64,000 nt of DNA from Leptolyngbya sp. O-77 (GCF_001548395.1 NZ_AP017367.1:285001-349000), one strand, 5' to 3'; counted from the first letter of the stretch, positions 35,126 to 44,756 are shown. Notes: generated from the letters alone by a model not told the origin. Numbers and translations: made by a program.

Positions 35126-37066
35126 ATGGCTCTTCTACAACCCCCGGAGCGAACTGCGACCAGTGCTTTTCTGCGGGAATCCTCTCAAATCACCGACCAG
35201 ATTGGCAATGCCTTTGTGCTGAACCTGTATGCACGGGTTCGGGAAATCGAGGCCTTGGCCCGCGCAATGTCCACCATGGCAGAAACATTACCCCCAATTG
35301 AGTCCCTGGTACAGCAGGTGATTCCGCCGCTGCTGAACTTTCAAGATGACGGGGCGATCGCCGGTGGTGGGGTCTGGTTCGAGCCGTATGCCTTCGCGGG
35401 CGATCGCGAGCGCCAGAGCTTCTTTTGGGGGCGCGATGCCGATGGGCGGCTCCAGTTTTTCGATGACTATAACCAGTGCAATGTGGGCTATCACCAGGAA
35501 GCATGGTACGTGGCGGGGAAGTATGCCAAGCCTGGGCAGTGCGTCTGGAGCAAAGCCTACATGGACCCCCACTCTAGCGAACTGATGATTACCTGCACTG
35601 CCCCGGCCTATCGCCAGGGCGCTTTTTTAGGCGTGGTGACGGTCGATCTGAAGCTAGAGGGGCTGCAAGAGACCGTCAATCTATGGCAGAAAAAAACGGG
35701 TGGCTACATTATCGTGCTGGATTACGGCAATCAGTTTATTGCCTTTCCCAAGCCAGATTGGGTGAAAAAAACGCAGACTCACGCCAGCGGAAAAGCCATC
35801 GAAACATTCATAACCTTGCAAGAACTAGTTGAGAAAAAACCACTGTTTTCGCCGCTCCTGAATGCAGCGCAGCTTGTAGACATGCAGACCTTTCAACCCC
35901 CTCAAGATCTACCTAATTCGCCAGATGCAGCGATGCCCATGCTGAGCGCCGAAAGTAAAGCAATCAGCCCCGAAGATGAGCAGCGGCTGGCGACGATTTT
36001 GACGATATCAAACAGCAGCGATCGCACGGATTATCTCCAGCAAAAGTTTGAGCTAGAGCAAGATGAACTGCTGCAAGAAATGGCGATCGCCTCACTGTTT
36101 CAAGTTCCCAAAGTCTACTGGAAGGTGTTTATCGTCAAGCCTCGCTCAGAGATCGCCGTCGCCACCCATAGCCTGATTCAGACTGATAAGATGGCCACGC
36201 TGGGTCAAATGGTGGCAGGTGTCGCCCATGAGGTCAACAATCCCCTTAATTTCGTCGTGGGGAACCTCAACCATGCTAGCGCCCAAACCGAAGACTTGCT
36301 CAGGATTCTGCGGCTTTATCAGAAGTATTATCCAGAGCCAGCAGTGGAAATTCAACAGGCGATCGCCAGCGCCGATTTAGACTTTATTGCAGAAGACCTG
36401 CCGAAGCTGATTCGCTCAATGAAAATGGGGGGCGATCGCGCTTTAGAAATTACGCAACAGCTTCGCAACTTTTCTCGAATGGATGAATCTGTTCGGCGCG
36501 TCGCAAATCTGGTTCAAGAACTAGAAAATACGCTGGTCATTCTCGGTCATCGATTCAAGCCGAAGCGCGATCGCCCGCCGATTCAATTAATCAAAGAATA
36601 TCAGGCAATTCCTGAAATCGAGTGCTATCCAGGGCTACTCAATCAGGTGTTTATGAATCTGCTGGTGAACGCGATTGATGCGCTTGAAGAGGGCATCCAT
36701 TCTAGACAAGTCACCTATTCTAAACAAGTCACCTACTCTAAACACAGCAGTCCAGCAAATGATTTTTGTCCCACCATTTGGATGCAGGTGAGTTTAGCTA
36801 ACGACACCGACGTGCAGATTGATATTTCTGACAACGGCCCCGGCATCTCGCCCGAACGACAGGCCCGCCTGTTTGAGCCGTTTTTTACCACCAAGCCCAC
36901 GGGCAAGGGCACCGGGCTGGGGCTGGCCATTTGCCGTCAAATCGTCGAGCAGCGCCACGGGGGCACTCTGACCTGTCAATCGACCCCATTTCAAAAGACA
37001 ACGTTTACCGTGAGGCTGCCGCTTGCTATGATGCCCAAATCCTCCCCAGAATCCTCGTCGATCTAG
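35126..37066 (+). CDS. Sensor histidine kinase with Cache-like N-terminal domain
   Basis: A 646-residue two-component kinase. Residues about 25-340 contain a PDC/dCache-like sensor (EPYAFAGDRERQSFFWGRDA, YMDPHSSELMITCTAPAYRQ). No clear membrane helices are seen, so it may be cytoplasmic or the sensor may be soluble. The phosphoacceptor H368 lies in VAGVAHEVNNPLN. The ATPase domain follows with N-box LLVNAIDALEEG, G1 ISDNGPGISP and G2 GKGTGLGLAIC. An 18-base duplication inserts VTYSKQVTYSK in the loop after the N-box. No response-regulator gene is adjacent, so it is an orphan kinase. Confidence 0.87.
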   Translation: MALLQPPERTATSAFLRESSQITDQIGNAFVLNLYARVREIEALARAMSTMAETLPPIESLVQQVIPPLLNFQDDGAIAGGGVWFEPYAFAGDRERQSFFWGRDADGRLQFFDDYNQCNVGYHQEAWYVAGKYAKPGQCVWSKAYMDPHSSELMITCTAPAYRQGAFLGVVTVDLKLEGLQETVNLWQKKTGGYIIVLDYGNQFIAFPKPDWVKKTQTHASGKAIETFITLQELVEKKPLFSPLLNAAQLVDMQTFQPPQDLPNSPDAAMPMLSAESKAISPEDEQRLATILTISNSSDRTDYLQQKFELEQDELLQEMAIASLFQVPKVYWKVFIVKPRSEIAVATHSLIQTDKMATLGQMVAGVAHEVNNPLNFVVGNLNHASAQTEDLLRILRLYQKYYPEPAVEIQQAIASADLDFIAEDLPKLIRSMKMGGDRALEITQQLRNFSRMDESVRRVANLVQELENTLVILGHRFKPKRDRPPIQLIKEYQAIPEIECYPGLLNQVFMNLLVNAIDALEEGIHSRQVTYSKQVTYSKHSSPANDFCPTIWMQVSLANDTDVQIDISDNGPGISPERQARLFEPFFTTKPTGKGTGLGLAICRQIVEQRHGGTLTCQSTPFQKTTFTVRLPLAMMPKSSPESSSI

Positions 37067-37152
37067 CCCATGCTGATGGCTCGGCATTGACGGATAGAGT
37101 CTATCTGCCATATCTATCAAGTGTATCTACCCACTGTGCGTTTCCTGACCGA

Positions 37153-37857
37153 ATGCGATCGCCCCTGATTGGAATCACCACCTATAGCCGCAGCGAAGCA
37201 GGCGAGTTTACCCTGCCTGCCACCTACGTCGATGCCGTGCAGCTTGCGGGCGGGTTTCCCGTGCTGCTGCCGCCCGTCCAAGCCGACCCGACCGCGCTGT
37301 TAGACACCCTGGATGGGCTAATCTTTTCTGGCGGCGGCGATATCGACCCCAGCGCTATGGCGGCGAAACCGCACCACACGATTTACCTGGTAGACGAGGA
37401 GCGCGACGAGTTCGAGCTGGCTTTGGCAAAGGCAGCTTTGACCGCGAATGTGCCGACGCTGGGTATCTGCCGGGGAATGCAGGTCATCGGTGTCGCCAGT
37501 GGAGCCACGCTAATTACCCATGTGCCGGATGTCTATGGCGAGTCGGTCACCCACCGGCTCGACCATCCCCGTCGCCCGGTGCAGCATCCCGCCCAAGTGC
37601 AGCCCGGCAGCCGCCTGGCCCAAATGCTGGGCACGACCCATCTTACGGTCGTCTCCTGGCATCACCAGGCGATTAAAACCTTGCCGGATTGCTGGCAGCC
37701 TGTAGCCCAGGCTGCTGACGGGCTGATCGAAGCACTGGAGCACAGGCACCATCCGTGGCTGTTCACTGTCCAGTGGCATCCAGAACTGTCGCCCGCCGAC
37801 CCCAACCACCAGCGCTTGTTTCAGTCGCTCGTAGAAGCCGCCAGAGCTAAACCATGA
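37153..37857 (+). CDS. Gamma-glutamyl-GABA hydrolase (peptidase C26, PuuD-like)
   Basis: Class I glutamine amidotransferase-fold hydrolase. From the ATG at 37153 there are 234 residues; the frame is open further upstream into the kinase but the family begins at SPLIGITTY. The nucleophile is C106 in GICRGMQ, and the His/Glu pair is in QWHPE near residue 210-213. The N-terminal oxyanion glycines (SGGGDIDP) are present. Likely roles include cleavage of gamma-glutamyl-GABA or related metabolites. It is followed after 56 bases by an SDR gene. Confidence 0.88.
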   Translation: MRSPLIGITTYSRSEAGEFTLPATYVDAVQLAGGFPVLLPPVQADPTALLDTLDGLIFSGGGDIDPSAMAAKPHHTIYLVDEERDEFELALAKAALTANVPTLGICRGMQVIGVASGATLITHVPDVYGESVTHRLDHPRRPVQHPAQVQPGSRLAQMLGTTHLTVVSWHHQAIKTLPDCWQPVAQAADGLIEALEHRHHPWLFTVQWHPELSPADPNHQRLFQSLVEAARAKP

Positions 37858-37913
37858 CCCCCGCTGCAACGCTCAGTATTGTCCTTTTAACCCTTAACCC
37901 CTAAATCCTAAAC

Positions 37914-38687
37914 ATGCGTCTATCGAATAAAGTTGCCCTGATTACTGGAGCCGGAAGCGGCATCGGGCGTGAGTCTGCGATTCTCTTCGCCAAAGAGGGC
38001 GCACAGGTGGCAGTGTGTGATGTAAACCTGGCCACAGCGACGGAAACGGTTAGCCTGATTGAGGCAGCAGGGGGAGAGGCGATCGCCATTCAGGCAGATG
38101 TGTCAAAAGCAGCAGACGCAAAGGCAATGATCGACGCGGCTGAAGCAGCCTACGGCAAGCTCAACGTGCTGTTTAACAATGCAGGCATCTTCCACGCAGC
38201 AGATGGTTCTGTCCTGGAAACCGAAGAAGACATCTGGGATTTGACCCTTGATATCAATCTCAAAGGCGTGTTTCTCGGCTGCAAGTACGGCATTCCAGCG
38301 CTGCTGCGGGCCGGCGGCGGCTCAATTATCAACACTGCATCGTTTGTGGCGTTGATGGGCGCGGCAACCGCGCAAATCGCCTACACAGCCAGCAAGGGCG
38401 GCGTGTTGTCGATGACGCGAGAAATCTCCGTCGAATTCGCCCGGCAAAACATCCGTGCCAACGCCCTCTGCCCCGGCCCAGTGGAAACGCCGCTCCTGCA
38501 AGAGCTACTGGCAGATCCCGCCCGTCGCCAGCGCCGCCTGGTGCATATTCCCCCGGGGCGCTTTGCCAAGGCAGTTGAAATGGCGCAGGCGGCTCTCTTC
38601 TTGGCCAGCGATGAATCGTCCTTCGTCAACGGCACAACCTTCACTGTGGATGGCGGCATCACAGCAGCCTACGTAACCCCCGAATAG
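37914..38687 (+). CDS. Short-chain dehydrogenase/reductase
   Basis: A 257-residue classical SDR. The cofactor motif TGAGSGIG is at residues 11-18, NNAG is near 88-91, and the catalytic YxxxK is Y157/K161 in YTASKGG with a preceding serine. An acidic residue at the end of strand 2 (CDVN) suggests NAD preference. Start at ATG 37914. It is close to the PuuD-like gene and might act on the same metabolite, but there is no direct evidence. The closest families are glucose or 3-oxoacyl dehydrogenase-like. Confidence 0.9.
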   Translation: MRLSNKVALITGAGSGIGRESAILFAKEGAQVAVCDVNLATATETVSLIEAAGGEAIAIQADVSKAADAKAMIDAAEAAYGKLNVLFNNAGIFHAADGSVLETEEDIWDLTLDINLKGVFLGCKYGIPALLRAGGGSIINTASFVALMGAATAQIAYTASKGGVLSMTREISVEFARQNIRANALCPGPVETPLLQELLADPARRQRRLVHIPPGRFAKAVEMAQAALFLASDESSFVNGTTFTVDGGITAAYVTPE

Positions 38688-38855
38688 GTATAGGTATAGG
38701 TACAGGCACAAAATACATTGCCTCACGCCCCTAAGCTTAATCCAAGGAAACGCTTCAGAAAACCCAAATGCAAAAATTTCTGGAAAGCGCTACTAAACGT
38801 CACTCTCCAGAAATATTTCACAGCTCATTCAAGAAAAAAGGCTGTTAATACGGGG

Positions 38856-38874
38856 AAGCCTAGTGCTGAGGCTT
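38856..38874 (-). terminator. Weak hairpin after rpsJ
   Basis: AAGCCT-AGTGCTG-AGGCTT lies 12-30 bases downstream of the rpsJ stop on the minus strand. The T-run (AGCCTTTTTTC) comes only about 20 bases later, so it is a weak terminator candidate for the str operon. Confidence 0.4.
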
Positions 38875-38885
38875 TGAGCCACGCT

Positions 38886-39203
38886 TTACAGCTTGACCTC
38901 GATATCCACGCCTGCTGGCAGATCTAGCTTCATCAGCGCGTCAATTGTCTTAGAGGAAGGCTGATAAATATCGATAATCCGGCGGTGAGTGCGTGTTTCG
39001 AAGTGTTCGCGGGAGTCTTTGTCAACGTGGGGCGATCGCAGGACGCAATAAATCCGCCGCTTCGTAGGCATTGGAATGGGGCCAATCGCTGTAGCATTCG
39101 TACGATTTGCCGTTTCCACAATTTTTTCGCAGGAGGTATCCAAAAGACGACGGTCAAACGCCTTTAGGCGAATCCGAATTTTTTGCTGCTGAAGAGTTGC
39201 CAT
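38886..39203 (-). CDS. rpsJ: 30S ribosomal protein S10
   Basis: Head protein of the 30S subunit, also NusE in antitermination complexes. The 105-residue product starts ATLQQQKIRIRLKAFDRRLL and ends MKLDLPAGVDIEVKL, full-length for S10. Its position after tuf matches the usual cyanobacterial rpsL-rpsG-fusA-tuf-rpsJ order. A strong hairpin precedes it (39273-39318), so it may also have its own promoter or reduced read-through. Confidence 0.98.
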   Translation of the reverse strand: MATLQQQKIRIRLKAFDRRLLDTSCEKIVETANRTNATAIGPIPMPTKRRIYCVLRSPHVDKDSREHFETRTHRRIIDIYQPSSKTIDALMKLDLPAGVDIEVKL

Positions 39204-39272
39204 CTAAAACTATCCAAATTTCAAGGTTCAGAGTTACGTAACCGAAGGCTAGAAATCAAAAATTGACCCTCT

Positions 39273-39318
39273 AAAAGCACTACTCCGGCCTTACATCCAG
39301 AAAAAGCCAGAGTAGCGC
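39273..39318 (-). terminator. Strong hairpin between tuf and rpsJ
   Basis: On the minus strand GCGCTACTCTGGC pairs with GCCGGAGTAGTGC (about 13 pairs including wobbles) around a 14-base loop, followed by TTTTAG. It begins 11 bases after the tuf stop. It may terminate part of the transcripts or stabilise the 3' end of fusA-tuf mRNA, and would set rpsJ expression lower than tuf. Confidence 0.65.
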
Positions 39319-39328
39319 TCAAAAGGAA

Positions 39329-40558
39329 CTACTTGATGATCTTTGAAACCACGCCTGCACCAATGGTGCGGCCGCCTTCACGGATCGCAAAACGCATTCC
39401 CTGCTCAATGGCGATCGCATTGATCAGTTCAACGTTCACCTTAATGCGGTCACCCGGCATCACCATCTCTGCATTGCTACCGTCGTCAGCCGTGAAAGAC
39501 TTGATCGTGCCCGTCACGTCGGTGGTTCGCACATAGAACTGAGGCTTGTAGCCTGCAAAGAAGGGCGTTTTGCGGCCGCCTTCCTTTTCAGTCAGCACGT
39601 ACACCTCACCCTCAAACTCAGTATGAGGCGTGATCGTACCTGGCTTGGCGATCACCATACCCCGCTCAATGTCTTCCTTCTTCAGACCCCGGAGCAGCAG
39701 ACCTGCGTTGTCGCCAGCCAGACCTTCGTCCAAGCTCTTCTTGAACATTTCGATCCCCGTCACCGTGGTCTTCCGAGTGTCACGCAGACCCACCAACTCA
39801 ACTTCCTCGTTGACCTTGATTTTGCCACGCTCAATCCGACCAGTCGCCACCGTGCCCCGACCTGTGATCGTGAACACGTCTTCCACCGCCATCAAGAAGG
39901 GCTTATCAATGTCACGCTCAGGAGTCGGGATGTACTCATCCACAGCGTCCATGAGTTCGTAGATTTTGTCTACCCACTCATTCTGCCCCCGCTGAGTCTT
40001 CGGATCTTTGATCATGGCTTCCAGCGCCATCAGACCAGAACCCCGGATAATCGGCAGGTCGTCGCCTGGGAACTCATATTCGCTGAGCAGCTCGCGCAGT
40101 TCCAGTTCCACTAGCTCCAGCAGTTCTTCGTCGTCCAGCTGGTCAACTTTGTTCAAGAACACCACGATGCTAGGAACACCCACCTGGCGAGCCAGAAGAA
40201 TGTGCTCCTTGGTCTGGGGCATAGCACCATCGGTAGCAGCCACCACCAAGATAGCGCCGTCCATCTGCGCTGCACCTGTGATCATGTTCTTCACATAGTC
40301 AGCGTGGCCAGGGCAGTCCACATGAGCGTAGTGACGGCTCTCAGTCTCATACTCAACATGAGCCGTGTTGATCGTGATGCCCCGAGCTTTTTCCTCAGGA
40401 GCAGCATCAATCTCATCATACTTACGAGCCTGAGCCTGCCCAAGAGCAGCCAGTGTCATCGTGATCGCGGCAGTCAGAGTCGTTTTGCCGTGATCCACAT
40501 GACCAATCGTACCAATGTTGACGTGAGGCTTGGTTCTTTCAAATTTTGCGCGTGCCAT
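39329..40558 (-). CDS. tuf: Elongation factor Tu
   Basis: Delivers aminoacyl-tRNA to the ribosome. The 409-residue length is the cyanobacterial/plastid form. G1 GHVDHGKTT (about 19-27), DTAH...DCPGHADY and NKVD G-motifs are intact. A short insertion around residues 180-190 relative to the E. coli protein fits the cyanobacterial pattern. It follows fusA after 26 bases and is translated from an ATG with purine-rich leader. It appears codon-optimised compared with neighbours. Confidence 0.99.
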   Translation of the reverse strand: MARAKFERTKPHVNIGTIGHVDHGKTTLTAAITMTLAALGQAQARKYDEIDAAPEEKARGITINTAHVEYETESRHYAHVDCPGHADYVKNMITGAAQMDGAILVVAATDGAMPQTKEHILLARQVGVPSIVVFLNKVDQLDDEELLELVELELRELLSEYEFPGDDLPIIRGSGLMALEAMIKDPKTQRGQNEWVDKIYELMDAVDEYIPTPERDIDKPFLMAVEDVFTITGRGTVATGRIERGKIKVNEEVELVGLRDTRKTTVTGIEMFKKSLDEGLAGDNAGLLLRGLKKEDIERGMVIAKPGTITPHTEFEGEVYVLTEKEGGRKTPFFAGYKPQFYVRTTDVTGTIKSFTADDGSNAEMVMPGDRIKVNVELINAIAIEQGMRFAIREGGRTIGAGVVSKIIK

Positions 40559-40584
40559 GAATTTACTTGTCCCTTTCTCCTGAG

Positions 40585-42705
40585 TTAAGCGTTCCCTTTG
40601 CTCTTGGCAATAATGGTTTCAGCCACGTTGCGAGGCACCTCCTCATAGTGGCTAAACTCCATCGTGAATATGCCACGACCCTGGGTTTTCGACCGGATAT
40701 CGGTCGCATAACCGAACATTTCCGCTAGCGGCACCTTAGCGGTAACCTTAGCAGTACCCTGTTCGGTGTCCTGGCCCTCAATCTGGCCTCGACGAGAGTT
40801 GAGGTCGCCAATGACGCTCCCAATGAAATCTTCGGGAACCTCAACCTCAACCTTCATCATAGGTTCCAACAGGACAGGCGCTGCTTTCAGCACAGCATTC
40901 TTGACCGCCATTGATCCAGCAATCTTGAATGCCATTTCTGAAGAGTCCACCTCGTGGTATGACCCATCCACCAGCGTGACCTTTAGGTCAATCACCGGAT
41001 AACCTGCCAGAATCCCAGATTCGCAGGCTTCTTTCATGCCCTGCTCAGCGGGCCCAACGTATTCCTTAGGAACCGCACCGCCGACGATCTTGGACACAAA
41101 CTCAAAGCCAGTACCCGGTTCACCCGGCTCCACTTCAATCACAACGTGGCCATACTGACCCTTACCACCACTCTGGCGGACAAATTTGCCCTCTTCCCGA
41201 ACTGCCTTGCGAATCGTCTCGCGGTAGGCAACCTGAGGCGCGCCAACGTTGGCTTCCACCTTGTATTCTCGCTTCATCCGATCCACCAGAATGTCGAGGT
41301 GAAGCTCACCCATGCCCGCAATCACAGTCTGGTTCGTTTCGGCATCAACGTGAACTCTGAAGGTGGGGTCTTCTTCTGCCAAAGCTTGCAGAGCCTTGGA
41401 CAACTTCTCCATGTCCTGCTTGGTTTTGGGTTCCACCGCAACAGAGATCACAGGCTCAGGAATAAACAGAGATTCCAGAATAATTGGATTTGCCTCATCG
41501 CAAATCGTATCGCCTGTGAAGGTATCTTTCAGACCCAGGGCCGCACCCAAGTCGCCAGCCCGCAGTTCTTCCACTTCCTGGCGATCATCTGCCTTTAGAA
41601 CGATCAGACGAGAAATCCGCTCCTTCTTACCCTTGGTTGCGTTGTAGACATAGCTGCCCTTGGTTAACACGCCGGAGTAAACCCGGATGAAGGTCAGGCG
41701 ACCGTAGGGATCAGCCATAATCTTGAACGCCAGAGCAGCCAGAGGCTCGTCATCATCGGCATTACGAGACGCAACGCTGCCGTCAGGCAAAGTGCCCTGA
41801 ATAGGAGGAACTTCCAGGGGAGAAGGTAGATAGTCCACCACTGCATCCAGCAGCAACTGAACACCCTTGTTCTTGAAAGCAGAACCACAGAACATAGGAA
41901 CAATCTGACCCGAAATCGTGCCCTTGCGGAGGGCAGCCCGGATTTCGTCTTCGGTCAGTTCTTCGCCTTCGAGGTATTTTTCGGTCAGCGCGTCATCGGT
42001 TTCGGCGGCTGCTTCAACCAATTTGACCCGATATTCCTCAGCCAGTTCGCGAATTTCTTCGGGAATTTCCGTTTCCTGGATGTCTGTGCCTAGATCGTTG
42101 GTGTAGATATAAGCACGCATCCGAACCAGATCGACAATCCCTTTCAGATTGTCTTCACTACCGATGGGAAGCTGCGCTGGAACGGCATTCGCCCGGAGGC
42201 GATCGCGCACCTGATTATAAACCTTGAAGAAATCAGCACCCGTGCGATCCATCTTGTTAACAAAGACGATCCGGGGAACTTTGTAGCGATCGGCCTGCCG
42301 CCAAACGGTCTCGGTCTGCGGCTGTACACCTCCCACCGAACACAGAACCGTAATCACACCATCCAGGACACGCATTGAGCGTTCCACCTCAATGGTGAAG
42401 TCTACGTGACCGGGAGTGTCGATGATGTTGATGCGATGCTCTGGCTCTCCAGCAAGCGGCTGGGTGGGATCTTTCGGGTCGCGGCGCGTCCAAGCAGTGC
42501 TAATAGCCGCTGCCGTGATGGTAATCCCGCGTTCTCGCTCCTGAGCCATCCAGTCGGTAACAGCGGTTCCTTCATGAACCTCGCCCATTTTGTGGACGAC
42601 ACCGGAGTAGAACAGGATACGCTCGGTGGTGGTAGTTTTGCCCGCATCAATGTGGGCTGCAATACCAATGTTTCTAACTCTTTCTAGCGGGATACTTCGT
42701 ACCAC
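40585..42705 (-). CDS. fusA: Elongation factor G
   Basis: GTPase of translocation. The 706-residue protein has G1 AHIDAGKTTTTERIL near the N-terminus, RGITI switch I, DTPGHVDF and NKMDRTG, and the five-domain length. It is part of the str operon between rpsG and tuf. The 185-base gap to rpsG is longer than the gaps after it; it might carry an internal promoter. Confidence 0.99.
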   Translation of the reverse strand: MVRSIPLERVRNIGIAAHIDAGKTTTTERILFYSGVVHKMGEVHEGTAVTDWMAQERERGITITAAAISTAWTRRDPKDPTQPLAGEPEHRINIIDTPGHVDFTIEVERSMRVLDGVITVLCSVGGVQPQTETVWRQADRYKVPRIVFVNKMDRTGADFFKVYNQVRDRLRANAVPAQLPIGSEDNLKGIVDLVRMRAYIYTNDLGTDIQETEIPEEIRELAEEYRVKLVEAAAETDDALTEKYLEGEELTEDEIRAALRKGTISGQIVPMFCGSAFKNKGVQLLLDAVVDYLPSPLEVPPIQGTLPDGSVASRNADDDEPLAALAFKIMADPYGRLTFIRVYSGVLTKGSYVYNATKGKKERISRLIVLKADDRQEVEELRAGDLGAALGLKDTFTGDTICDEANPIILESLFIPEPVISVAVEPKTKQDMEKLSKALQALAEEDPTFRVHVDAETNQTVIAGMGELHLDILVDRMKREYKVEANVGAPQVAYRETIRKAVREEGKFVRQSGGKGQYGHVVIEVEPGEPGTGFEFVSKIVGGAVPKEYVGPAEQGMKEACESGILAGYPVIDLKVTLVDGSYHEVDSSEMAFKIAGSMAVKNAVLKAAPVLLEPMMKVEVEVPEDFIGSVIGDLNSRRGQIEGQDTEQGTAKVTAKVPLAEMFGYATDIRSKTQGRGIFTMEFSHYEEVPRNVAETIIAKSKGNA

Positions 42706-42890
42706 GGCTACCTCCTTAAGTGCTTGCCGCCAAATGTTCGCATAACTGCGTCTGTGATGCGTCTGTTAAGATTCTATACTTTATCTTTCACACCCGGTTC
42801 ACACCCCCTGAAAATCACCAGGTGCGACTTCGCCTCAGAAGATAAAGTCCCTACCTACAGTGGAAAACTAGAGACGTTCTGGCAGATTGC

Positions 42891-43361
42891 TTAATAGCGA
42901 TAATGGGCAAATGCCTTGTTCGCCTCAGCCATTTTGTGCGTTTCTTCGCGCTTGCGAATTGAACTGCCCGTCTCATTTGCAGCATCCATCAACTCGTTTG
43001 CCAACTTCCCAGCCATTGTTCGACCAGAACGAGAGCGAGAAAATTGAATTAGCCAGCGCAGGGCCAGAGCGGTACCGCGCTCCGATCGCACTTCCATCGG
43101 AACCTGATAGGTTGCACCGCCCACCCGACGAGCCTTCACCTCGACCAGAGGAGTTGCATTTTTCACTGCACGCTCAAAGGTTTCGAGCGGGTCAGATCCA
43201 GTTCGCTCTTGAATCAAATCAAAAGCGTCATAGACAATGCCGTATGCCAGGGATCGCTTGCCTGAGCGCATGATTCGACGAACGATCATGCTAACCAGGC
43301 GGCTATTGTACTTGGGGTCTGGGGGAACCGGACGCTTTTGAATGACGGTACGGCGAGACAT
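42891..43361 (-). CDS. rpsG: 30S ribosomal protein S7
   Basis: Organises the 3' major domain of 16S rRNA. The ATG at 43361 gives exactly 156 residues starting SRRTVIQKRPVPPD, the normal S7 length; the frame is open 44 codons further upstream, but that extension lacks family sequence. The C-terminal AEANKAFAHYRY is typical. It lies 349 bases after rpsL, an unusually long gap for the str operon. Confidence 0.98.
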   Translation of the reverse strand: MSRRTVIQKRPVPPDPKYNSRLVSMIVRRIMRSGKRSLAYGIVYDAFDLIQERTGSDPLETFERAVKNATPLVEVKARRVGGATYQVPMEVRSERGTALALRWLIQFSRSRSGRTMAGKLANELMDAANETGSSIRKREETHKMAEANKAFAHYRY

Positions 43362-43710
43362 AACTTTAGTAGCCCTTGTGTTTTGTAGACCTTTAAGAAG
43401 AGTGGACAGTAAAGATAAAAACGACTGAGAGAAACTTGGCAAAACTCGAAGAGAATCCCGATAGCAGTGCCAAACAACCAAGCACTCGGACAACCCACAA
43501 CTTGAGCCTCTAGGCCCATCAAAGTACGAAGTGCTGGGAACCGGACTCGAAACTCCGAAAACCTAACACGCTCTAACGCAGCCGACGCGATGAAGAATAA
43601 AGCTAAATCTCAGACGCTATTCTAAAACCGATAGATTCAAGCTTCGAGAAGCCGCCAAGAGAAGCTTCCGCGCATCGCCCAATTCAAAATTGGATCTAAC
43701 CTAAGCAGCA
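43362..43710. other. Long rpsL-rpsG spacer
   Basis: About 350 bases with no gene. The minus strand shows GGTTTTCGGAGTTTCGAGTC, vaguely tRNA-like, but no cloverleaf can be built. An inverted repeat AAGCTTC...GAAGCTT (about 43641-43665) could form a hairpin in the rpsL-rpsG mRNA. The gap may carry a second promoter or a leader for S7 autoregulation. Confidence 0.4.
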
Positions 43711-44097
43711 CTACTTAGCAGCGGCGGGCTTAGGACGCTTCGCACCATATTTCGAGCGGCCCTGCTTCCGATCCTTCACACCTGCTGTGTCCAGCGTGCC
43801 GCGAATGATGTGATAGCGGACACCCGGAAGGTCCTTAACCCGACCTCCTCGAATCATCACCACCGAGTGCTCTTGCAGGTTGTGGCCAATCCCAGGGATA
43901 TAGGCAGTCACCTCAAAGCCAGAGGTCAGGCGAACGCGCGCCACTTTGCGGAGGGCGGAATTGGGCTTCTTAGGAGTTGTGGTATAGACGCGAGTGCAAA
44001 CGCCTCGGCGCTGGGGACAGCTCTTGAGCGCCGGGGACTTCGTTTTTGAACTTGCTTTCTGACGTTCGCTCCGAATGAGTTGTTGGATAGTAGGCAT
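43711..44097 (-). CDS. rpsL: 30S ribosomal protein S12
   Basis: Decoding-centre protein. The 128-residue product reads PTIQQLIRSERQK at the start and carries the streptomycin-site segment PKKPNSALRKVARVRLTSG; lysine at the classical K43-equivalent position (TTTPKKPNS) predicts a streptomycin-sensitive form. First gene of the str operon; iscA starts 129 bases upstream on the same strand. Confidence 0.99.
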   Translation of the reverse strand: MPTIQQLIRSERQKASSKTKSPALKSCPQRRGVCTRVYTTTPKKPNSALRKVARVRLTSGFEVTAYIPGIGHNLQEHSVVMIRGGRVKDLPGVRYHIIRGTLDTAGVKDRKQGRSKYGAKRPKPAAAK

Positions 44098-44225
44098 GGA
44101 CTCTGGCGTATTTTGCCGATAGACGGGTCAAGTTTTCACAGTCTTCAATCTTACCGAGTTTTCCGAGGTTCTGTCAAATTTGGCTGAGAGAGCCAAGAGA
44201 TTGGCTCACACTAGTCTCACATTAG

Positions 44226-44558
44226 CTACACATCTGCAACGACAAAGGAGTGTCCGCACTCACAGGTGGCGATCGCCTTTGGGTTTTGGAAGCGAAACGC
44301 TCCACCCATCAAGTCTTCTGAGTAGTCCAGCAAAACCCCTTCCACATAGGGAAGGCTCTGAGCATCGACGACAATTCGGATTTGCTCAGACTCGTAAATG
44401 CGATCGCCCGGTGAGGAGACTTCCGCCAAACCGATGGTGTATATCGTTCCCATGCAGCCACCCGGCTGGACTCCCAGCCGAAATAGCGCCGTGGGAGCAG
44501 ACTGAGTTCTTTGAAACCGCTCAATTTCTCTGGCGGCGGCTGGACTGAGTTGCACCAT
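44226..44558 (-). CDS. IscA/HesB-type iron-sulfur assembly protein
   Basis: A-type carrier/scaffold for Fe-S cluster maturation. The 110 residues include the three conserved cysteines: C35 in PGGCMG, and C99 and C101 in CECGHSF. Placement just upstream of the str operon is common in cyanobacteria and suggests coupling of Fe-S assembly with translation. It belongs to the IscA/SufA family; which one cannot be decided. Confidence 0.92.
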   Translation of the reverse strand: MVQLSPAAAREIERFQRTQSAPTALFRLGVQPGGCMGTIYTIGLAEVSSPGDRIYESEQIRIVVDAQSLPYVEGVLLDYSEDLMGGAFRFQNPKAIATCECGHSFVVADV

Positions 44559-44725
44559 CGACTTGCTGCACTGTCAAGGTTTAGACAAAACAAAACCTAA
44601 GTCACCGGGCGCACTGATGCCATATAGGCAACACTGCGTTGTCTATACTAGCGCGAATTTGAGCAGATGGTTTCAAAACAAAAACCTGGGGCGATCGCAC
44701 TGACCACTCCAGGCTTTTGACAACT

Positions 44726-44756
44726 CCAACCTGCTTCAACGTTTTGAGCAGGTTGG
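44726..44756 (-). terminator. Ten-base-pair hairpin after the sugar-phosphate cupin gene
   Basis: CCAACCTGCT at 44726-44735 is exactly inverted at 44747-44756 with an 11-base loop. It lies 66 bases downstream of the minus-strand cupin stop and before iscA. The following minus-strand sequence is AGTTGTC, with no T-run, so the termination role is only probable. Confidence 0.45.

Noticed and set aside
43525..43580. tRNA-like GAGTTTCGAGTCC on the minus strand between rpsL and rpsG
   Set aside because: T-arm stem does not pair and the other arms are absent.
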